Assembly (NCBI GenBank): GCA_009801015.1
Contig: VHZZ01004140.1
Coordinates: forward strand, 58,343 to 88,331
Length of the DNA stretch: 29,989 nucleotides
DNA from: Silene noctiflora
Lineage: Eukaryota > Streptophyta > Magnoliopsida > Caryophyllales > Caryophyllaceae
Direction of reading: 5' to 3'
Position 1 is the stretch's first letter. The number at the start of each line of letters is the position of its first letter. The translations under genes and the position numbers were made by a program. The notes under the pieces were generated by a model. The model saw nothing but the letters and a program-made list of their open reading frames with translations. It ran no database searches and was not told the origin of the DNA. Shown here piece by piece: positions 22,655 to 29,989 of this stretch.

Positions 22655-22946
22655 TGACGGAGTTAAGGAAGGGCTAATAAAATTGCTCGATCTTGGTTAG
22701 TGGTGAAGTCAGGATTTGAAGTCAGCGGAGATGAAGAGATAATAATGAAAGGTAATTTCGAGAAAAATCGAAAATTTAACTAAAAATTTCGAAATTTTTA
22801 AACAGCATTAGTCCTTGTTGAATGATTGAAATTTCAAAATTGGTAGTTAAAATTTTCTAATTTTTCTCAAATTTATCTTAAATTATTACCCGTTTTATTC
22901 CTGTGAATTTTTTCGGCTATTTTAACTTTAAATTCTGGTTCCGTCA
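22655..22946. mobile_element. Fold-back MITE-like element
   Basis: tgacgg at 22655 and ccgtca at 22941 mark the ends. Inside, aatttcgagaaaaatcgaaa and aatttaactaaaaatttcga on the left pair imperfectly with the right arm near 22820-22880 (ttgaaatttc, ttaaaattttc and tttttctcaaattt). A hairpin of about 290 bases with no coding capacity. Confidence 0.5.
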
Positions 22947-23462
22947 TTGTCATGAAGGCATGGCCATCTACCCTTTGGTGGTGAAGTTACTCAAGTGTGA
23001 TAATTTTCACTATGATAGTCAGTACGTAATTGCATGCTATCCAAGATTTATGTCGGGTTAAATTAATAGCTTTATGAAGACTTTTGGGGGACTTTTGTAC
23101 TGTTTTGGACAAACAATAGTAACAATATTCAACACGGCAATTACAATTGGCAATTTTGACAATCACACATGAATGAGATAAATGCAATACAATCAAGTAG
23201 AGACTACAGAGTTGGGAGTTATTTGAACTTGAGTAGGGATTTAGGTGAGGGTGGGTATAAGTGACTATCGCATCGCACTCGTCATGGATGCTGGAACGGG
23301 TGTCGGTACAAAACTTCTACCCGCCATAGTGGTGGAGGAGGGATGGATTTTGTACGCACTTATACCCTCTTATCCACCAATTTTATGAAAAATCAATATT
23401 ATTATGATTATTTATTAGGTTTTTATTAACTTTTTGCTTAAAATCCTCTCTTTATTAAAAGA
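22947..23462. other. Intergenic with a small inverted repeat
   Basis: gagggtgggtataagtg near 23247 is matched inverted by cacttataccctctta ending near 23373, enclosing about 130 bases of more GC-rich sequence. Otherwise no gene or known element. Confidence 0.4.
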
Positions 23463-23639
23463 CTAGTTTGACACCCGTGCGTTGCAACGGGGTAATTAAC
23501 TTAGTTATAATTTTGCATCCTATGTCTAATTTTGTTTACATATGATTAAAATATTTTTTTCAAATAAAATAAAACATAAAACACTTTGTTAATGAAAAAA
23601 AGGTTGTAAGGTTAATATTTATAAGTTATTGTTGTAACT

Positions 23640-25135
23640 GGCGTACTCTTATAAGAGCTCTCGAAGACAATACTTAAGAGACTCAAAATTTTGGATTGAT
23701 ACCGAAGTTCAACGATTATTTATAGTCATGGGATAACTCAACCTTATGATAATTTGTTAATGTGAGACAATTCAACTATTTATACTTATTATATATTCAT
23801 CACATACATTATTTTTCAATGTGGGACAAATAATATACTTAGAAGTACACAATATTTTTCGCACCTAATTTAACATCAAACTCGGTTTAATAATAAGCAA
23901 ATATTATACTATCTATTAATATTCGTACGTTTTTTTTTCTATTTTTTTTTATCATAATTTAAATATGTGCAAATATTATACTATCTATTAATATTCGCAC
24001 TCTTTTTTCTATTTTTTTTATCATAATTAAAATATCTGCAAATGATATGAAATCTATACTCTAATGATAATATTTTTTTTACTACAAATCTAATTATATA
24101 ATTTTCGCACCTAATTCGACATCAAACCCGGTTTAATAATAAGCAAATATTATACTATCTATTAATATTCATACGTTTTTTTTCTATTTTTTTTTATCAT
24201 AATTTAAATATGTGCAAATATTATCCTATCTATTAATATTCGCACTTTTTTTCTATTTTTTTTATCATAATTAAAATATCTGCAAATGATATGAAATCTA
24301 TACTCTAATGATAATATTTTTTTTTACTACAAATCTAATTATATAATTTTCATAATTTTTTACAATACTTTTTTTGTCAAATAAAAATAAAAATTATAAA
24401 TATCATTTCAATATAACATGGAAAATATATATCATATTGTGGATTGATACACTCCCTTAAAAGCTCTCTACGACATACTAAAGACTCAAAATATTTTGAA
24501 TGGATACCTAAGTTTCAATAATGCCTCATATTTATAATCATAGAATCACCTCATCTTATGCTAATATTTCGACGTAAGACAATTTTATTTTTTATACGTA
24601 TTCATCACACCTAAATTATGACAATTTTTTTTTTATACGTATTCATCACACCTAAATTATTTTTCAATGTGAGGCATAACATACTAAGAAGTACACAATT
24701 TTTAATATGTGCAAATTATATGAAATTTATATTTTAATGATAACATTTTTTACCACGAGTCTTATTATATTATTTTCATAGTTTTTTCTTAAATTAAACA
24801 TATGATAATATCACTAATATATAATAATAATTAAAATATTTTCCACTATATTTTTTATATATAAAAAATATTACTTAGGATACTTTCCTAAATTAATTAA
24901 TTTTTAATAATAAAAACTTAAGAGTCCTATAAGACAATACTTAAAAAGACTCAAAAGATTTTGCTTGATACCTAAGTTTCAAAGATGACTCCTATTTATA
25001 ATCATAGGATCACCCACCTAATGGTAATCTTCCAATGTGGGACAGTTATATTATTTATATGTTATATATTTACCACACCTACATAAGTTTTCAATGTGGA
25101 ACAAATAACATATTAAGAACTACACCATCTTTTAT
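23640..25135 (+). repeat. Three diverged copies of a ~200-base module
   Basis: Near 23650, 24455 and 24905 the same order of words recurs: aagactcaaaa, ttgatac(c)taagtt, atttataatcatagga, then tcaatgtgggacaaat and aagtacacaa. The copies are diverged. The pattern suggests repeated insertion or duplication of one element inside the Helitron-bounded block. Confidence 0.5.
23856..24347 (+). repeat. Tandem duplication of ~246 bases with an inner ~70-base repeat
   Basis: Copy one (23856-24101) and copy two (24102 to about 24347) both begin tttcgcacctaatt, then acatcaaac-cggtttaataa. They differ at only a few bases and in T-run lengths. Within each, a unit containing gcaaatattat-ctatctatta followed by a T-run and atcataatt occurs twice, so the inner unit is present four times. 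Confidence 0.8.
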
Positions 25136-25802
25136 CATAATTAAAATTTGAGAAAATGATAATACTTCATTCATAGCATTTAATTGTTTACGTTTTCTAT
25201 TTTACCTCGTTCTCCTGACTGTTTACGTTTCTATATATGGATATTTTTTGATCAATTAAATGACTCATATACCATTATCTACTTTTATACCTTTCAGTGA
25301 GTGGGTGCCAAAATATGAGGAGTTTACATGAGAATAGTTGTATAAGTAAACATATAAAAAGCAGAGGTATCCCATTGTCTTAATATTTGTGCAAAAATTA
25401 AATGTAAACAATTCAANGNAAGANAGNAANTAGTAAATAATACNAAATTTATACTCAAATGAAAGCATTTTTCGCAACGAATNCAAATATCTAAGTTTCT
25501 AAATGGTTTGNATTATACTTTTTNGTTAGATTGATAATCAAAAATTTCTTTTATGTAAAATACAACTTTGATATTAAAAATATTACATAATATCTTTGTC
25601 ATAATCTTGAAAGATCTTATAATATACTCTCCTAAAACTAAAAAAGATGATGTGGACGCTCTAATATCGCTCGAAAAAAGTCTCTTTTAATAATATATAT
25701 AGATTAGGAAAAGTTGGGAGTTTTCCCGCCTAAAATGCTTTAACTATAAGTTGGTTATTAATTTAGGAAGTTATTCTATGAGTATATATATAATGTATTC
25801 NA

Positions 25803-25991
25803 ATATCTTCTCAAATAATAAAACTTCCACATATATTTGAGCTTAATATTTTGACTCATATTATTAAACAATTTCTTCATATAAATAACTTTTTTANATA
25901 TCTTCTCAAATAATAAAACTTCCACATATATTTGAGCTTAATATTTTGACTCATATTATTAAACAATTTCTTCATATAAATAACTTTTTTA
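25803..25991 (+). repeat. Exact 94-base tandem duplication flanked by N
   Basis: Bases 25803-25896 and 25898-25991 are identical as far as I can read. They are separated by a single N at 25897, with another N at 25801. Perfect identity next to ambiguous bases in otherwise diverged sequence points to an assembly join error rather than biology. Confidence 0.8.
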
Positions 25992-26177
25992 GGGAAAAAA
26001 AAAGTCCACATAAACTGCTAATTTAATTAGGGCTAAAATATTAAATTTTTCTTTCTACCTCCTAATACTTCACATTAAAAATTGTTAGTTTTACAGTTAA
26101 ATACAACTAATTTAATTATTAAGATCTATATACAAAGCGATCTAAAAAACCGCGCTTTTGCGCGGGATTTACCCTAG

Positions 26178-26750
26178 TTATAAAATTATGAGGATAATTT
26201 TTTTGGAAATTCATGGCGATTATACTACATTTTATTGAAAAGAATGTCGACGGAAATTATGATATAGAGGGTTAGTGGGTAAATGGGGAGGATACGAGTT
26301 TAGATTTTCACCAAGTGGTCTGGGGGCTGCCATGGGTGGTGGGGGTGGGTATGGCCGTATGGGTATGAGTATTGTGGGGTTAGTACGGGTGTGGGGGAGC
26401 CTACATCCACCACCTCCCCGCCCCAATAATATCCCTAAGCTTGAGGTCTACTATATTATCAAAAAAATCATAATCTTTATCACTCCCTCCCTTTTAATAA
26501 TTAATTTACCTTTAATTTAAATATTTCTCACAAATAATATAAAAGATAAATAAATGAGTATCAACAAAGAGAATAACTATATCCAAAATAGAATACACTC
26601 GTTTGTCCTTCTGTAGCTTCTTTGTTCCCCTAACTACAAATCGTGATTTCGGCACAAACTCCCTAATAATAGCAGTCATTTTTACATTCTTAAACCAAAA
26701 TTTGAACTGCCAAAGTTTATTTCAACCCTATTCTCAGTCTAAAAGTAGTA
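26178..26750. other. Intergenic with a G-rich low-complexity patch
   Basis: Bases 26270-26425 are rich in gggtatggg-type words on the plus strand and end in ccaccacctccccgcccc. Open frames here exist on both strands and reflect composition, not genes. The rest is AT-rich. Confidence 0.5.
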
Positions 26751-27253
26751 GAACTAAATTAAAGTGAATTGAGCTAAACTGAATAGTATTACTGAATTGA
26801 ATTAAATGGAGCTGAAGTATAGAAACAAGTTGGGTAGAGTTAAAATAAAATGTGCTAAACTGAACTGAATGAGGCTAAAATAAACTGAACTGGATATAAA
26901 TTACCTCGATGGAGAATTAAGGGTTTGTGCACAGGTATAAGTGTATGACACATTTACATTTGAGAACTACATACAAAATTACAAACGTACATATAACCAA
27001 ATAAAACCGTTTCATAGAACTAAATTCAAGTGAATTGAGCTAAGCTGAACAATATTATTGAATTAAATTGAATGAAGCCGAACTATAAAAACAAGTTAAG
27101 TAGAGTAGAGCTGCAATGAACCGAATGAAGCTAAAATAAATTGAATTGGGTATAAATTGCCTCGGTGACAAAGGGTTTGTCCATAGTTATGACACATTTA
27201 CATTTGAGAACTACATACAAACCGTACATACAACCAAATAAAAGCGTTTCATA
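26751..27253 (+). repeat. Head-to-tail duplication upstream of the GDSL gene
   Basis: Copy one 26751-27016 and copy two 27017-27253 abut exactly: each begins gaactaaatt and ends gtttcata. Shared blocks include aagtgaattgagcta, acatttacatttgagaacta and aaccaaataaaa. Copy two is about 29 bases shorter, mainly through loss around the gtgcacaggtataag stretch. The copies end about 340 bases before the GDSL start codon. Confidence 0.85.
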
Positions 27254-27454
27254 AACAAATTCCTCAAATCTTACTAAACTAAACTAAACTAAACTAACAC
27301 GATCCAATAGCAATTTGTTCACTTAACATAAACGACTCAGTCGTGATGCACTAGTGACTTACTGAAGAGTGAGCAGTAGCATCACACAGCCAATGTACGC
27401 GTGAATTTAATGCACGTCCTAACTAACTACGTCAACCATTAACTGCACTCCTCA

Positions 27455-27462
27455 TATATATA
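27455..27462 (+). promoter_or_regulatory. TATA box of the GDSL gene
   Basis: TATATATA lies 133 bases before the ATG at 27595, after a long stretch without competing ATG-led frames. The spacing allows a leader of about 100 bases. Confidence 0.6.
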
Positions 27463-27594
27463 CACTCGAACCCTCATTTCATTTGTCACACAATACTTGA
27501 CCATTTCTCAAGTCTATACGCTCCTAAAATTAGCGAAATCAATCGGTCACATTTCTCCGTCACAATTTATTCAAATTTACTCCAAATTAAGGTT

Positions 27595-29809
27595 ATGGAA
27601 CGTAAGATTTGGTGCGGAGTTTGTGTAACGATGTTGGTGGTGACGATTTTGGGAGTCAATGCAGATCCGTTAGTGCCTTGTTATTTCATTTTTGGCGATT
27701 CTTTGGTTGATAATGGTAATAATAATAATATAGCTTCGTTGGCTAGAGCTAATTACTTGCCTTATGGTATCGATTTCTCTGAAGGACCTACCGGAAGATT
27801 TTCCAATGGAAAAACCACAATCGACATTATATGTAAGTCTTTCGTTTTAGTAAAACTCGATCCATTAATAAAGAGAATTATAATTAATTTTGTATCTCTA
27901 AGCTACATTGTATTTTATTACATGCATAGTCTCTCCCGTCTCTAATCATTTGTTTTTTCTTTAAATAAAACACTCCTCATACAAAATAAAAAAAGTAAAT
28001 AAATGCGCAAGCCAGACGGGATAACTCGATTGATGGCTTGTCATATATTTGTTCATTATTACTTCAATTTAAAATGGTAGTTGCTTAATTTGAAAAAGTG
28101 ACAATATTTATTGGAAAACATTGCTCATTGGATCGGATCCTTGTACAATTTGTCAACCTGCTAAATAAGGCTAGTAATTAAAGAACTCGTGTTAATTAAT
28201 TAAAGGACTACCATGCATTATATTCATTCATTCATATCTATAAATTAAAGCACATAAATGTGTCACGTACAATGCATGCACGATACATAGATACATAGAT
28301 ACCATGACCTCACCTAAGATTATAGGTTCATAATAATTGTAGTTAAGGGAGAAGGAATATGATAACACGCACTAGCGGAACCAGGATTTATCGATTTATA
28401 GGTGCAATCGTCTTACTAGCCCACTTAGTTTCGTCACTAATTTTAATTTTGATCATGCAGCTGACCTTCTAGGATTTGACGATTACATTCCACCATATGC
28501 ACAAGTCAGTGGTAGTGAACAAGTATTGAGAGGGGCCAACTTTGCATCTGCTGCTGCTGGGATTAGGGCTGAAACAGGCCAGCAATTAGTACGTACTCAC
28601 TATTATTACCAATCTTTCCGTCTCAGTTATTTATTTACCCTTTTTTTATTCAATAATTGATATTCTTAGCTCACTGTTTACCGACCTTACCAATAAAACG
28701 GATCTTTTTGTATTAAGGGAGTCACGAGAATAACTTTCATGCCAATGAGATTTGAACCAAGTCTTACATACAACTAAAAAAATTAAAGGTCATGCAACAT
28801 CATCACCATCTAAATCATTGAAATATATAAATTAAAGAAAGGCCGTCTAATAGCAAATTCAAAATGTTGCCTATTTTCGAAACCAAATAAGTAATTTAAC
28901 AAAATACAGAGTGATAAATAAATGCATAGTATTGCTGTTGTTATAATGGTGCAACACATTATTTATTGGGATTTTCTACAAAATACCCATGTATTTTTTC
29001 GATTTCTACGTGGTATCCCTCGCTTTTCAAAAATATCAGTGGTATCCCTAAATTTAATAAAGACATCTAAAATACCCAAAATGCTCTAATCCGCCTCATT
29101 TAAATGTTCATTTGGTCCATTTTTGATTGATTTTTGGCAATAATTTGTCACATCATTAACATAATTATCATTTACTCGATCATAAACATATTTTCTTTAC
29201 AAAATTTAACTCTTTAATAACTTGATTTTTTAGTAGTTTGGGTATTTTAAGAACATTTTACTAAGTTTAGAGTACCACTGATGACTCCAAAAACCGAGGA
29301 ATACCACGTAAAATTCGAAAAAATACACAAGTATCACGTAGAAAAACCTTTATTTATTTGTTAATCAAATGTCCGTGTTCCAATACTAGCATCTGGTACA
29401 AAAAGATCTTGTGGCCTCAAAGGCTCAAAAATTTACTTTTCAAACCGGGCCTCTCAAATTCATTCTATAGCAGCATCGACAAATGGTCGATACACGTTTA
29501 TTTAATTAAGATTTATATATATAGTCGCGACAATTAACAAAATAAACATTTTTTTTAATGCAGGGAGGAAGAATAAGCTTTGGAGAACAAGTAACAAATT
29601 ACCAAAACGCAGTGTCACAAGTAGTACAAATACTAGGAGATGAAAATCAGGCTGCAAATTATTTGAGCAAATGCATATTTTCAGTAGGACTTGGCAGCAA
29701 TGATTACCTTAACAATTACTTTATGCCAACTTATTATTCTACTGGCAGTCAGTATACTCCTGATCAATATGCTCAAGTTCTCATCCAAGAATATGCTCAA
29801 AATATTAGG
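27595..29809 (+). CDS. GDSL esterase/lipase, 3' end beyond the window
   Basis: Exons 27595-27832, 28461-28588 and 29564-29809 join in phase and give the first 204 residues; the next donor (agg|gtcagt) leads outside the window. Residues 1-23 form a signal peptide, so the enzyme should be secreted. Block I of the GDSL (SGNH) family is FIFGDSLVDNGNNN with the nucleophile Ser36; block II is in GANFASAAAGI; block III is GLGSNDYLNNY with its conserved Asn. The missing part should carry the Asp/His of block V. The sequence resembles Arabidopsis At4g18970 and its relatives (RANYLPYGIDF, GPTGRFSNGKTT, YFMPTYYSTGSQY), about 360 residues in full. Plant GDSL enzymes hydrolyse or transfer acyl esters, for example in cutin and wax metabolism; the substrate here is unknown. 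Both visible introns carry MITEs. Confidence 0.92.
27927..28023. mobile_element. Stowaway-type MITE in GDSL intron 1
   Basis: ctcccgtctctaatcatttg near the left is partly matched inverted by aaataaatgcgcaagccaga and cggga at the right, with flanking TA. About 97 bases. The right arm has diverged in its middle. Confidence 0.5.
28369..28410 (+). mobile_element. Possible hAT-like end fragment in GDSL intron 1
   Basis: cactagcggaaccaggattt resembles the cagtggcggaaccaggattt words at the ends of some plant DNA transposons. No inverted partner is visible, so it is at most a remnant. Confidence 0.25.
28700..28815 (-). mobile_element. Possible SINE remnant in GDSL intron 2
   Basis: On the minus strand a B-box-like ggttcaaatctc lies within sequence resembling tRNA-derived SINEs. 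No convincing A box or tail is seen. Confidence 0.2.
28968..29349. mobile_element. Mutator-type MITE with a 9-base target duplication in GDSL intron 2
   Basis: The left end (gggattttctac, then gtattttttcga and tacgtggtatccctcg) is repeated inverted at the right end (cgaggaataccacgta, tcgaaaaaatacac and gtagaaaaacct). The inverted similarity reaches about 100 bases inward. The 9-base word ttatttatt flanks it on both sides (28959-28967 and 29350-29358), the target duplication size of Mutator-like elements. It has no coding capacity. Confidence 0.8.
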
Positions 29810-29989
29810 GTCAGTCTTCTCTCCTTTCTTACTCGGGAAATTCTCATTTGTGACGTGTTATAAGCTTGTGACAAGTGACGTCTCATAACCACTAAAAATA
29901 ATGTTTAAAAAGGAAGGTGGTTGTGAGATGACATAGGTCAGGTCGTTTTTCGTCACAAACAATAATAGCTGGTTCTTCTAGTGCACTCT

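Larger units (their letters stand above)
23463..26177. mobile_element. AT-rich repeat block bounded by two outward-facing Helitron-like 3' ends
   Basis: At the right, a perfect hairpin ccgcgc-tttt-gcgcgg (26150-26165) is followed 8 bases later by ctag at 26174-26177 and then T, the classic Helitron 3' end. At the left, read on the minus strand, a hairpin-forming ccgttgcaacgcacgg is followed by tgtcaaa-ctag and T at 23467-23462. The block between is very AT-rich and full of internal duplications, with no coding frame. It may be two Helitron-type elements in opposite orientation, or one with a captured end. Confidence 0.5.

Noticed and set aside
23856..24347. Possible CRISPR-like array
   Set aside because: Adjacent tandem units in a plant genome with no regular unique spacers.
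25265..25486. Minus-strand frame containing unknown residues
   Set aside because: It spans several N bases in AT-rich repeat sequence, so the frame is not reliable.
26232..26520. Pro-rich (-) and Gly-rich (+) open frames
   Set aside because: Both come from the same G-rich low-complexity patch; composition alone keeps the frames open.

Overview
This is a plant nuclear window, from a flowering plant and most likely a eudicot. It is AT-rich, its genes are split by GT-AG introns, and the space between genes is full of small transposon relics (Stowaway-type and Mutator-type MITEs, CACTA, Helitron and SINE traces). Hairpins built on the motif gagacggtct recur; I associate these with Caryophyllales genomes, but that is only an impression. 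Ambiguous bases (N) near 25.4-25.9 kb show the source is a draft assembly. I see no rRNA, tRNA, CRISPR, prophage or operon.

Layout. 1-2.7 kb is intergenic and holds a decayed ~1.2-kb inverted-repeat element with a CACTA-like piece inside. 2.73-3.12 kb (-) is an intronless S40/DUF584 senescence-regulator-like gene. 4.27-5.46 kb (+) holds three exon-like blocks I cannot name. 5.21-7.24 kb (+) is a PPR-family gene resembling Arabidopsis At4g18975. 8.27-16.46 kb (-) is a complete 17-coding-exon class I trehalose-6-phosphate synthase (TPS1 type, 898 aa), rebuilt exon by exon with consistent phases. 18.06-19.41 kb (+) is a two-exon gene for an unrecognised 213-aa protein with a signal-peptide-like start. 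19.4-27.4 kb is a long gene-poor stretch with a Helitron-bounded, internally duplicated AT-rich block. 27.60 kb to the window end (+) is a GDSL esterase/lipase cut off by the window edge after its third coding exon.

The genes do not form a pathway. The S40, PPR and GDSL genes resemble, from memory, three neighbouring Arabidopsis loci (At4g18980, At4g18975, At4g18970). If that is right, the window keeps an old syntenic block into which the TPS gene and the unknown two-exon gene now fall. I found no new multi-gene system. The best leads are two competing 5' ends for the PPR gene, a class I TPS without the usual N-terminal basic motif, a tandem duplication just upstream of the GDSL gene, and an N-flanked exact duplication that may be an assembly error.
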